64,000 nucleotides of DNA from Myotis daubentonii (Eukaryota > Chordata > Mammalia > Chiroptera > Vespertilionidae), in contig NC_081844.1 of the NCBI RefSeq assembly GCF_963259705.1, positions 37,327,341 through 37,391,340 on the forward strand. Direction: 5' to 3'. The notes beneath the pieces were generated by a model. It ran no database searches. It was not told the origin of the DNA and worked only from the letters and a program-made list of their open reading frames with translations. Positions 1 through 9,640 of this stretch are shown in pieces. Within the stretch, counting starts at the first letter, position 1. Each line of letters begins with the position of its first letter. Both the position numbers and the translations under genes were made by a program.

Positions 1-189
1 AGAACCTAGCGAGGGAACTTGGCTACAGAACCTCGCTGGAAATCCGAAGCAGAACCTCTCTGGAGATCCGGGCTAGAGATCCTGGCTAGGCTGCTGATCA
101 ATTGAACACTATCTCCGTGTCATTCCTTCTTCGCCGACTCCGTCCACACCTTTGGGGACCCCTGGACCCGCTGGGGCTGGACCCCAGCA
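1..189 (+). mobile_element. 3' end of an endogenous retrovirus LTR, cut by the window edge
   Basis: The GC-rich stretch ends in a CA dinucleotide at 188-189, after which the sequence changes abruptly to AT-rich intron. Its last 80 bases have the look of a class II (ERVK-like) U5 end: a cytosine- and thymine-rich part, then a run of GGACCCC and CCCCAGCA blocks. The first 90 bases carry short repeats around GAGATCC and GGCTAG. The rest of the element, the poly(A) signal and the left copy of the target duplication lie outside the window, so a solo LTR cannot be told from a longer provirus. No viral gene is visible. Confidence 0.45.
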
Positions 190-659
190 ATGTAACATTT
201 TTAATGAACACATATATTGTGTTATGGCAAAAATGCCTACATTTGACATTATATTTACATTTTATATTTGACATTAGTACTTCAGAATATCTTACATTAA
301 CTATTGTCTTTCAGATTATGTTGTGAGTTTCATAAAGGCAGGAACAATTTTTGTGATAAAGAGCCATGAAAGGGGGGCCAGCAGGGGCGGTAATTCCTGT
401 TATAAAAAGATTCAGTGTAAGGTTTCTTTAAAAAATGAATGCATTAAAAGACACTATAAAGATGAAATCAACAAAATTCAGAATGTGAAAAATTCAAGGT
501 TTCTTTAACAATAACTAACGCAAGGGAAAAAGAGAGAAGGAACTGGAACTGTTAGGTTAAGAGTCTAAACACATTAATTAACTGCAACATACAGATCTTG
601 TTGGATCCTGATTCAAACACACACACAAACTAAAAATTTATGAGATAACTGGGGAAATT
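190..659. other. AT-rich intron, nothing recognised
   Basis: Part of the inferred last intron of PINX1. No gene, RNA or clear repeat was recognised; the short open frames here lack any family resemblance. Confidence 0.4.
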
Positions 660-985
660 TCAACACTGAGCCCTTAGGAGCCCGTGATAGACTAGATTTT
701 ATGATATTAAGAAACTGGTTAATTTTTCAGGTGTGACAATGATACTGTGATAGTCTGTTTAAGAGTGCTTATCTTTTAGAGATGTGTAATGAAATGCTAA
801 TAAATACGGTAAGATAGAATAACATGATATCTAGGAATTTCATGAATGATTGGGGAGAGCGTGGGTGGAATACAGCTGACACAAACTGACCATGAACTGG
901 ACCTTGTTAGGCTAGGAGTGGGTAGGTAAGGACTAGCATTAGTCTCTCTACTTTTATTACATTTTAAGCTTTCCATAATAAAATG
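660..985 (+). repeat. Ancient L1M 3' end fragment
   Basis: The text resembles the 3' untranslated end of old mammalian L1M elements, with the TCTTTTAGAGATG motif near 772, CTCTCTACTTTT near 945 and the terminal TTTCCATAATAAA near 968. It is diverged, with no target duplication that can be read by eye. Subfamily not assigned. Confidence 0.5.
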
Positions 986-1929
986 CTAATCTAATACAAA
1001 GTGAATGAATGTCTGCTACTATACCATTTTTCCTGGAGTGCAATGAGTAACCCAAGGCATTTGTACATAAGTGAAAGTGATCCTGAACTGGCCTAACCGA
1101 GGCTGACAGTTCCATTATCATAAGAAAAATCATCTTGGACTCCCACAAAAGAAACAAGGCGGAGGGGAACCCGACCGAGGCAGAAAGGTAATCCCATCTG
1201 TGCGCTGACTCAGACAGGAACCGAGAAGCTAGCAAAGCGGTGTGTTTCCCATATGAGATCATGGATTGGCCACCAGCAGCTGCTACTAATGTTAGAACAG
1301 GGTTTTTCCCTGAAAGGGTCACAATTCCTCTCACTAGCAAAACAGGAACTGATCCTAACAGGAATATTATGTAATACCAGGGAACTGAGGAGATTGGGAA
1401 AAGCAGGATGAGGGGTAAGAAGAGCTACAGGATGACAGGATGAAGGTGGAGGCGGGGAATGGAAAAGCCACTCACAGGCCCTTAAAGGGACAAAGCCCAG
1501 GACAACTTCCTGCTGGCCTCACCCCTTCCAGCCAGTTCCTTCTTTCCCTCGATTACCAGACAACTTTTAGGCAGCAGAACATGACAAGGGAATAAAGAAA
1601 ATCAACTCCTCCATAGTTAACAAGTAGAACTGAAGGGCTCCTAGGTAGAGAGAAGGAAAAGGGGCCAATGAGAGGGGGCGGCATACTGGACAAGCTGTCT
1701 TTCTTTGTAGAGAGAGCCACGGTCAAGCGAGGGAATACCATCAATCACAGGCCCATAAGCAACACGCTTCACAAGCTTAGTGGCAGAGCTAAAAATCCTA
1801 GCTCCTAAAGAGACAAATGTGTGCATTTTTAAAAGGTTACAACATAGCATGTACATTATGATCCTGCTCTTGACACACCAGGAAACAGCAGACAGACACC
1901 AGTTCTACCACACCCACACGCCTCCACAT
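986..1929. other. Unannotated intron
   Basis: No coding exon, RNA gene or young repeat was recognised. The minus-strand open frames at 957-1340 and 1553-1856 show no family resemblance and are taken as chance. Confidence 0.35.
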
Positions 1930-2055
1930 GCCAGGGTTTTAATTATGGTTATTTCTAGGTGTCTGGATCATGGGTATTTTTTTCTTCATGCATATCTATA
2001 GATAATAATTTTTCTACGGTGAATATTTACTGCTTTTATAATAAAAAAGTCATCT
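1930..2055 (+). repeat. L1M 3' tail fragment
   Basis: Resembles the extreme 3' end of old L1M elements: a GGTTATTTCTAGGTG-like start, a T-rich middle, then TGCTTTTATAATAAAAAA. Short and diverged. Confidence 0.4.
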
Positions 2056-2619
2056 GAAATGAAAAAACAACAACCAAAACAACAACCTATAAGCTGGAGG
2101 CACAGTGCTCTTCTTCCAGGATAATCACATTTGGGTCAGACTGCTGTTGTGCCCAGGCTGCAGGTGCTGGCCTTTGTCGCTGAACTAATCACAGGAGGTG
2201 GCATTTCTCAGTTCCCTCTACCACTCCACACTCTTTCCCTCATCCTTTTCACTTCCAGAGAGTCCCAATACCTCTCTGAAGGTTCTTCCTCTCATTAAAC
2301 CCCACCAGCATGTGTCACAGGGATTCTAACGAGGCCGAATGAAAAAGCCTTCCAACACATGGGGGTGACAGGACAAAGTGGCCAAGTAAGAATGAAGGGG
2401 CTTATTGGGAAGACAGGCTCCAGGGGAAAGGGGAAGGAGCTTTGGCAGATGTGGATGAGTACACAAACAAGGATTTCACAGCATCAGGTGAAATGTGAAA
2501 AAAAAGTTGATAGAAATGGCAATAAAACGATAGGCAAGTGAATGGACAGTGAGTGGGAAGGAAGTAAAGATATGACTGCATGGAAAGCCCTAAATGACAC
2601 CAACATTTTGCTAGTTAAT

Positions 2620-3110
2620 GTTTCCTACTAAACTGACCAGTATCCACAGATTTGCTCCTCCCTTGAGATTTTGTTCCAGTGACACACGCCATCATCTATT
2701 CTTGCAACTGCCCAAGCCAAGTCAGAGCCTCAGTGCTTCCATATCCACTTGGCCCCAAGTCCTGGGACATCGACACTGTCACCCGAATCTGTTCCTTCCT
2801 CTCCAGTTCTCTGCCACGGCGTTGGCTCAGGCTTCCCATGATTCTCTGGGCAATTCTCTAGAAAAACAGCCTCTTAACTGGATTGCCTAGTCAGTTCTGC
2901 CCCTTTCACCCTCATTCTTATTTTCTTATCTCCTGCAGCCAAAAGGATCTTGCTAAATTGCAAAAATAATCATGCCTCCTCTCCTAGGCTTCGAGTCTCT
3001 CAGTTGCTCCCAAATGCAGGCTGAGATTATGGTCTAAGCTCCTAGCGTGTCTTAGAAGGGTTCTCTGGGACCACCCTGTTAGGCCCATCTCCAACACCTA
3101 CCCCAAAAGT
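2620..3110 (+). repeat. L2 LINE fragment
   Basis: Resembles the part of L2 just upstream of its 3' end. Landmarks are CCAAAAGGATCTTGCTAAA near 2939, AATAATCATGCCTCCTCTCC near 2966 and GGTCTAAGCTCCTAG near 3031. Diverged and with no intact frame. The two open frames at 2618-2890 are accidental. Confidence 0.45.
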
Positions 3111-4059
3111 CAAAACTAATTTGTAACAAGACTTTCTTTTCTTTTGATAGCAAACTGCCCCTAGAGTATGTTATGTGAAGCCGAGTCTAAAGGTTCCCAA
3201 CCCCTTTTAGTGAAGCACACATAACAAACACATATACAGCATGCAAGGGTAAATGTATTGGTGGCAGCTGCAGGTGACCAGCCCAGGGATGTCAGTTGTT
3301 CCAGGCCCCACCTGGCCACTTCCAGGGCTGAGGGAATCCATATCTCAGCACACCTGCAATCCATTCCTGGCACACTGGCTGCTAAACAGCCCCAGAAATA
3401 AAGCCGGCTGGTGAAACTTACCTGTCAAACTACCATTTGAATTTAGGCTTCAACACAAAGTTGGAAACATACTGTATTTCTTTAAAAGGACGTGTAGGGT
3501 ATTTTTGTTTGCAGAGTCCCAGCCTCTCTGCCTTTGTGGCTACCCCCACTGCACTTAGGGAATCTCCTGGCTACATATGATTTTCTAGTAAGAGACTGAG
3601 TTTGCAGCTAGAAGAAAGGCAAGAGTAGTAATGGCCTCTCTCTAGTCCCCGTCCAAGGCAAAAGGGCTTGGCACTGGCCTGGGGTGCTGCTGGTGTACTT
3701 GCTGGGGACCTGGTGGAAATCCTCTTCTAGCCTGGCCGCAAAGAATGTAGCTGTTGGAAGACCTGTGGCTCCCAGGACAACCTCCTCCAATCTCAGTCTC
3801 TGCAGAGGTGCCGCTAACGCCATGCCTGGTGAGGTGAGAAACTCCCAGCTCCCCATATGGCCGGGCCTCCCTTTCCTCCCCTCTAGCACCCAGGCCAAAC
3901 AAGAGATAGCACTGAAGCTTGTTTATACCAGACCACACTCTGAGTCTGAGTCTCTGGATAAGCCCAGTTATTAGAGACCTAGACGATCAGGCTCTAATCA
4001 GAGTTGTGCAGACCCTATAGAACATGGCTCATGCTTTGTCTCCTAACATCCTCCCTGGC
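3111..4059. other. Unannotated intron
   Basis: Moderate GC content, with overlapping open frames on both strands at 3608-3974. None has a recognisable motif or splice context, and I see no repeat I can name. Confidence 0.35.
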
Positions 4060-4425
4060 ACACTGAACCTCTCCTTGCTCTTCAGCTTCATGTTTTCACA
4101 TGATGCTACTCGAGCTTGAAAAACTCTTCCCATCTCTTCCCTAACTAACCCATTTGTCCTTTATGGAAGGACACCTCCTCCTGGAAGACGAGAGCCCACC
4201 TAGGGTTCCCATGGGGTCATGTGCCCATCTCCAGTACAACGGTTACCAAACTGCACTGAAATGATGGGCCATTTCTCTCCTCCATGGCACTGTGAGCTCC
4301 CTGGGGGGATGGACCATGATTTGTCTTCCAACCCACTGCTTTCATGGGTGCCTGACACACACACAACAGATGCTCAAGACCAATTTATGGAATTAATGAA
4401 TTAAATAAAGCAAATTTACAATAAA
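4060..4425 (+). repeat. L2 LINE 3' end
   Basis: Shows the L2 landmarks CACTGTGAGCTCC near 4287, a decayed GGGTGCCTGACACA near 4345, GATGCTCAAGACCAATTTAT near 4370 and a terminal repeat of GAATTAAT. Orientation plus. Confidence 0.55.
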
Positions 4426-4668
4426 ATAATTTTAGTGATTGAATTCATGAGAGATTTCCAAATGGCATGCCATCTGCAGACCACAGGGACTCAGGTTTAA
4501 TGATATTTTTTAATATCTTCAGACTAATAGTTGTATTGACAGGTGAATGGAATAGAAAACAAGAACTAATGAAAGGACAGGATTGCCTTAATGTTGTGAT
4601 ATATGGCCCATAGAGTGCACGACTCTGAATTAGTAAAAAAAGGTATTCTATGTAGTGTGCGCATGCAT

Positions 4669-4706
4669 AGTATGTGTATGTGTGTGTGTATATACACACA
4701 CATATA
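4669..4706. repeat. TG/TA/CA microsatellite
   Basis: Alternating TG, TA and CA dinucleotides that directly abut the left end of the mariner MITE. Confidence 0.8.
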
Positions 4707-4989
4707 TAGGGTGGGGGAAAAGTAGGTTTATGGTTGTGAGTAGACAAAACAGAGTTTATTCTTGTATTATTATTTATTAATGTATCATCCTATCTAATAA
4801 AAGAGAAACATGGTAATTAGCCATAGCTCCGCTACCCTCCACATTGGCAAATCAGGGCGATATGCAAATTAACTGCCAGCCAAGATGGTGGCCCGCAGCC
4901 AGGCAGCTTGAAGCGAACTTGAGGCTTGCTTGCTTCAGTGACGGAGGACTCCAATGTTCCCCGCCTGCCGCTGCCGGCCTCTGAGCTTG

Positions 4990-5180
4990 CAGTTTGAAAC
5001 ATTGTCACAAATATAGAAGCTAAACAAAACCCCAGAAACCTGCTTTCAGCCCGCCGGGATCTCAGAGCTGGAGTTGAAACAGTGTTTCGATTATAGAACC
5101 CAAACAAACCAGATACCTGCTTTCAGCAGCCGAGGCCTCAGAGCTGGAGCCAAGCCTCAGAGCTAAAGCTGGCCCAGAAT
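4990..5180 (+). repeat. Diverged dimer of about 80 bp inside Helitron module 1
   Basis: Two related units start near 4992 (GTTTGAAAC) and 5073 (GTTGAAAC). Each contains CCTGCTTTCAGC and ends in TCAGAGCTGGAG. A purine tract follows at 5180-5202. The same dimer is in copy B at about 9890-10080. Confidence 0.6.
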
Positions 5181-5394
5181 AAAAAAAGAAAAAGAAAAAA
5201 AGGAGCGGTTGGGAGCTTCAGTCACCCGCCAGCCTGAAAACAGCCCTCAGCCCCTCACCCAGACTGGCCAGGCACCCCAGTGGGGACCCCCACCCTGATC
5301 CAGGACACCCTTCAGGGCAAACCAGCCGGCCCCCACCCGTGCACCAGGCCTCTATCCTATATAGTAAAAGGGTAATATGCCTCCCAGCACCGGG

Positions 5395-6395
5395 ATCAGC
5401 GGAGCCGTGAGGCCTCCCGGCACTGGGATCAGCGTGACAGGGGGCAGCGTCCAAACCCCCTGATCACCCTGCGGCTCTGTGTGTGACAGGGGGCGGGGCC
5501 ACAACCTCCCTATCCGCCCTGCTCTGTTCGTGACGGGAAGGCACCCCAACCCCCTGATCAGCCCTGCTCTGTGCCTGATAGGGGGGAGCTCCCCAACCCT
5601 CTGATCGCCCTGCGGATGTGGGTGTGACAGGGTGTGGCGCCCCAACCCCCCCCCCCCCCCCGCTCCTCACGGGCCCTGCTCTGTGTGTAACGGGGTAGAG
5701 CCATAACCTCCCCATCGGCCCTGCTCTGTGTGTGACAGGGTGCGGCACCCCAACAACCCCCTCCCCCCACGGGCCCTGCTCTGTGTGTGACGGGGTAGAG
5801 CCATAACCTCTCCATTGGCCCTGCCCTGAGTATGACAGTGGCGGTGCCCCAATCCCCTGATCGGCCCTGCTCTGTGGGTGATAGAGGGCGGCACCCCAAC
5901 CGCCCCCCACGGGCCCTGCTCTAGGTGTGACAGGGTAGAGCCATAACCTCCCCATCGGCCCTGCCTTGAGTGTGACAGGGTGCAGTGCCCCAACCCCCTG
6001 ATCCGCCCTGCTCTGTGTGACAGGGGGCGGTGCCCCAACTCCCCTATTGGCCCTACTCTGTGAGTGACAGGGGGGAGCTCCTCAACCCCCTGATCGGCCC
6101 TGCTCTGTGCGTGACAGGGGGGAGCTCCCCAACCCCCTGATGGGACCTGCTCTGTGAGTGACAGGGGGCAGCGCCCCAACCCCCTGATTGGCCCTGCTCT
6201 GTGTGTGATAGGGGGTGGCGCCACAACCTCCCCATCGACCCTGCCTTGAGTGTGACAGGGGGCGGTGCCCCAACCCCCCAATCGGCCCTACCCTGAGTGT
6301 GACTGAGGGTGGCATCGCAACCTCCCGATCCGCCCTGCTCTGTGCATGACAGGGCGTGGCGCCCCAACACCCCAATCGGCCCTGCTCTGAGCCTG
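5395..6395 (+). repeat. 47-bp minisatellite in Helitron A
   Basis: About twenty back-to-back units. Each reads roughly GATCGGCCCTGCTCTGTG, then TGTGACAGGGGGCGG, then a CCCCAACCCCC block. Spacing measured at successive TGAT starts (6091, 6138, 6185) is 47 bp. Because 47 is not a multiple of three and stops are rare in the unit, all three minus frames stay open for 100-200 codons. These frames are artefacts. Confidence 0.92.
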
Positions 6396-6521
6396 ACCAG
6401 GGGCTGCACCTAGGGATTGGGCTGGGAGCGGGCCTAAGCCAGCAGATTGTTATCTCCCGTGGGGTCCCAAACTGCGAGAGGGCACAGGCCGGGCTGAGGG
6501 ACCCCCCCCTGCTCCCCCCGA

Positions 6522-6541
6522 GTGCACAAATTTTTGTGCAC
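6522..6541 (+). other. Helitron 3' hairpin, copy A
   Basis: A perfect 9-bp stem (GTGCACAAA / TTTGTGCAC) with a 2-nt loop, seven bases before the CTAG terminus. In Helitrons this hairpin acts as the end-of-transposition signal. Confidence 0.92.
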
Positions 6542-6594
6542 CGGGCCTCTAGTTTTCCATATAAACAAGTATAAACCTACTTTTGTCCCACCTG

Positions 6595-6595
<1 letters not shown>

Positions 6596-6663
<68 letters not shown>

Positions 6664-6684
6664 CATACATAGATAGATATAGCT
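6596..6684. repeat. AT/GT microsatellite
   Basis: A run of AT, then GT, then AT dinucleotides with short TACA and TAGA interruptions. It begins at the right end of the mariner MITE. Confidence 0.9.
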
Positions 6685-6903
6685 ACAACCTATGTTTATT
6701 ACTTATACCATAAGGTGCAGTTGTAATACATAATATGTGTGATTAAACAAAATAAACCATTTTATTATTTGAGACTCCCATTTACTGCCCATTTTAGATT
6801 ACTGCTCAACCTTTTCCCCATTTAGGCAACTCTCATTCCTGTAGAACACTCACAGCCATGGCATGGTCCACACAGACTTTTTCCCACTTCCATGTCTTTG
6901 CCA

Positions 6904-6961
6904 TGAACTTTAAAACAATTTTTTTATCAATTGATTTTTGGAGGGAGGAACAGGGAGAGAG

Positions 6962-7016
<55 letters not shown>

Positions 7017-7142
7017 CAATTAGTTGTTCCACTTATTTATGCATTCATTGGTTGCTTCTCGTACGTACCCTGACCAAGGATTGAACCTGTAACTTTGGTG
7101 TATCAGGACGATACGCTAACCAACTGAGCTATCCAGGTAGGG
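6904..7142 (-). mobile_element. Ves-type tRNA-derived SINE
   Basis: Minus orientation: the tRNA-like head is on the right (reverse complement contains TTAGCGTATCG and a B-box-like GGTTCAATCC), and the GA-rich/poly(T) tail is on the left. Flanked by CCATGTCTTTGCCA (6890-6903) and CCATGCATTTGCCA (7143-7156), an imperfect 14-bp target duplication. A (GA)n expansion of about 45 bp sits in its tail region. Confidence 0.85.
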
Positions 7143-7340
7143 CCATGCATTTGCCAAATCAGCTCCTCCAAGTGTGTTTCTTACTACAGTACTCCAACCC
7201 TTGTCAACATCTATGGAGTGCCTACTATATGCCCATACTTTGCCAGGAGTGGAGACCTTGCCCTTGAGGAACTTCTAGAAGTGAGTAATCCCTGCTCTTA
7301 AATCTACATCTACGAATGTTTGCATTCCCTAAACAATTTT

Positions 7341-7590
7341 TTTTTGTTGTTAATCCTCACCTGAGCATATTTTTCCATTGATTTTTTAGAGAGGGTAGAA
7401 GGGAGGGGGAGTGATAGAAAGAAAGAGAAACATAGATGTGAGAGAGACACATTGATTGGTTGCCTCATGCACGTGCCCTGACTGGGGCAGGAGATAGAGC
7501 CTGCAACAGAGGTATGTGTGCCCTTTACCAGAATTGAACCCTTCTGTCCATAGGCCGATGCTCTACCAATTGAGCCAAACTGGCCAGGGC
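7341..7590 (-). mobile_element. Ves-type SINE
   Basis: Minus orientation. The reverse complement starts GCCCTGGCCAGTTTGGCTCA, the usual Ves tRNA head. Target duplication TCCCTAAACAATTTT (7326-7340) and TCCCTAAATGATTTT (7591-7605), with two mismatches. Confidence 0.9.
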
Positions 7591-7731
7591 TCCCTAAATG
7601 ATTTTGATGAACATATTATTTATATAATCCTGTAGTAAAGGGTCTTAAAAAAAAAAATCTCAAACCAATTATTTATGGCACAAGAGTTCTCTAAGGGAAG
7701 AACTGTGTTCCTGAGCTCAGTTTGTTTAAAC

Positions 7732-7942
7732 CAGTGGTTCTCAACTTTCTGGCCCTTTAAATACAGTTCCTCATGTTGTGACTCAACCATAAATTTATTT
7801 TCGTTGCTACTTCATAACTGTAATGTTGCTACTGTTATGAATCGTAATGTAAATATCTGATATGCAGGATGGTCTTAGGTGACCCTGTGAAAGGGTCGTT
7901 CGACCGCCAAAGGGGTCGCGACCCACAGGTTGAGAACCGTTG
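7732..7942 (+). mobile_element. SPIN-type hAT element, short form A
   Basis: 211 bp with ends CAGTGGTTCTCAAC and GTTGAGAACCGTTG, flanked by an exact 8-bp target duplication GTTTAAAC (7724-7731 and 7943-7950), as hAT transposons make. The inner text includes GTGAAAGGGTCGTTCGACC and GGGGTCGCGACCCACAGG, known from the SPIN/URR1 group. It retains the A segment (ACTTCATAACTGTAATGTTG) and lacks the B segment found in the 44124 copy. Non-autonomous. Confidence 0.92.
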
Positions 7943-7950
7943 GTTTAAAC

Positions 7951-8711
7951 GTTTTAAACTAAACAATTAATTTCCCACCGAAAAGCTTCAAATGAGCTAA
8001 TGCTAAAGGAAGAACAAACATGTACAGTGGAATAAAGGCACTTGTTTTAAGTTTTACTATGAAAAGTCATTATTCTCAACAACCAAACAAAAAGGACTCT
8101 AATTTCAAAACTAAAAGTAGAGTGAGTTTACAAGTCACTTAGCCTCAGGGATCTCTGTCAAAGCAGTAACTCGATTACAGTTAATGAATGTTGTAACAAA
8201 TCATGATAATATGAGTCAAGAATTTTGGCGTATTCCTTATTACCTATACAGATTTAACTTAAGATAAACTTAAAACAAATATTATTGCAATGAGTATCGA
8301 TTAACAGATTCAAACAAGATGCAAAATAAGTCAATTGGGGTGTGTGAAGGTATGCTGCTCAGCATAGCTTTTATGTAAGAGGACAACTACATGCAAAGGT
8401 TTAGGAGTGGTTCTTTAAATGTTAACATCAGATTGGCTAATTCCTTAGCAATTGTTTGTTATTAACAGACTCCTCACTGATTTTTCTCTTCAAAAATGAG
8501 AATGTTATGGAAAGGCAATAAAGGGGATTTCTAGGAATGGGCTAGTAAGAACCAAAGTATTCATACTCACTCATTGGTAATTTAGCACCAATTAACATTT
8601 ACCACTACACATTTGGTAGACCCTATAAACATCCACACAAACACTTGCTTTAACCTACAAAGAAAAACAACTTTTGTTTCTCACAAAAAGCAGCTTTATT
8701 ATATACAGCTA
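7951..8711. other. Unannotated intron between SPIN and Helitron B
   Basis: AT-rich sequence with no recognised gene or repeat. It forms part of the loop between the two convergent Helitrons. Confidence 0.35.
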
Positions 8712-8722
8712 CTAGAGGCCCG

Positions 8723-8742
8723 GTGCACAAAAATTTGTGCAC
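8723..8742 (-). other. Helitron 3' hairpin, copy B
   Basis: The same 20-nt palindrome as at 6522-6541, with no mismatch in the stem. Confidence 0.92.
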
Positions 8743-8869
8743 TCGGGGGGGAGGAGGGGTCCCTCAGCCCGGCCTGTGCCCTCTTGCAGTCTGGGACCCC
8801 TCGGGAGATAACGACCTGCTGGCTTAGGCCTGTTCCTGGGTGGCAGAGGGCAGGCCCAATCCCTAGGTG

Positions 8870-9640
8870 CAGCCCCTGGTTGGGCTCAGAGCAGGGCTGA
8901 TTGGGGAGTTGGGGCGCCGCCCCCTGTCATGCACAGAGCAGGGCGGATCAGGAGGTTGCGATGCCACCCTTAGTCACACTCAGGGTAGGGCCAATTGGGG
9001 GGTTGGGGCACCGTCCCGTCACACTCAGGGCAGGGTCGATGGGGAGGTTGTGGTGGCACCCCCTGTCACGCACAGAGCAGGGCCAATCAGGGTTTTGGGG
9101 CGCCACCCCCTGTCATGCACAGAGCAGGGCCAATCAGGGGGTTGGGGCACTGCCCCCTGTCACTCACAGAGCAGGGCCAATCAGGGGGTTGGGGAGCTCC
9201 CCCCTGTCATGCACAGAGCAGGGCCGATCAGGGGGTTGAGGAGCTCCCCCCTGTCATTCACAGAGTAGGGCCGGTAGGGGAGTTGGGGCACCGCCCCCTG
9301 TCACACACAGAGCAGGGCGGATCAGGGGGTTGAGGCGCCGCACCCTGTTACACTCAGGGCAGGGCCAATGGGGAGGTTATGGCTCTACCCTGTCACACAC
9401 AGAGCAGGGCCCGTGGGGGGCGGGGGGGTTGGGGCACCGCACCCTGTCACACACAGAGCTGCAGGGCGATCAGGGGGTTGGGAAGCTCCCCCCTATCAGG
9501 CACAGAGCAGGGCTGATCAGGGGGTTGGGGTGCCTTCCCGTCACGAACAGAGCAGGGCGGATAGGGAGGTAGTGGCCCCGCCCCCTGTCACACACAGAGC
9601 CGCAGGTGATCAGGGGGTTTGGGCGCTGCCCCGTCACGCT
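8870..9640 (-). repeat. 47-bp minisatellite in Helitron B
   Basis: About sixteen units of the same 47-bp repeat as in copy A, reading GATCAGGGGGTTGGGG then GCCCCCTGTCAC then ACAGAGCAGGGC on the plus strand. Fewer units than copy A. Open frames over it are artefacts of the unit. Confidence 0.9.

Larger units (their letters stand above)
4788..6552 (+). mobile_element. Composite non-autonomous Helitron, copy A
   Basis: A HeliBat-type rolling-circle element with a 5' TC start (TCCTATCTAATAAAAG) and a 3' CTAG end, inserted between A (4787) and T (6553) as Helitrons do. There are two modules. The first, 4788-5354, ends in a Helitron-like 3' tail (GTGCACCAGGCCTCTA). The second starts at 5355 with another 5' terminus (TCCTATATAGTAAAAGGG), carries a 47-bp minisatellite and ends in an intact hairpin. 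No Rep/helicase is encoded. The body matches copy B at 8712-10282 almost base for base, so the element is young. The 91-residue frame at 4832-5107 recurs in copy B because the DNA does, not because it shows selection. Confidence 0.93.
4707..6594. mobile_element. Mariner-type MITE split by a Helitron
   Basis: The left part is 4707-4787 and the right part 6553-6594, together 123 bp. The outer ends are inverted repeats (left GGTGGGGGAAAAGTAGGTTTA, right TAAACCTACTTTTGTCCCACC). An unbroken relative at 34843-34967 is 125 bp and has the same ends and middle, so the 1765 bp between the halves is a later insertion. Terminal base decay hides a clean TA duplication. It carries no transposase. Confidence 0.85.

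Noticed and set aside
4832..5107. 91-codon frame shared between both Helitrons (also 9964-10233)
   Set aside because: Identity follows from near-identical DNA of recent copies. There is no evidence of selection on the protein and no known domain.
5395..6395. Possible CRISPR-like array
   Set aside because: Units are back-to-back with no unique spacers, inside a eukaryotic Helitron.
5218..6409. Several 80-200 codon minus-strand frames with tryptophan/glycine-rich repeats (and their plus-strand mirror at 8867-9853)
   Set aside because: They are three-frame translations of the 47-bp minisatellite in the Helitrons. The frames shift into one another at each unit, and there is no start context or splice signal.
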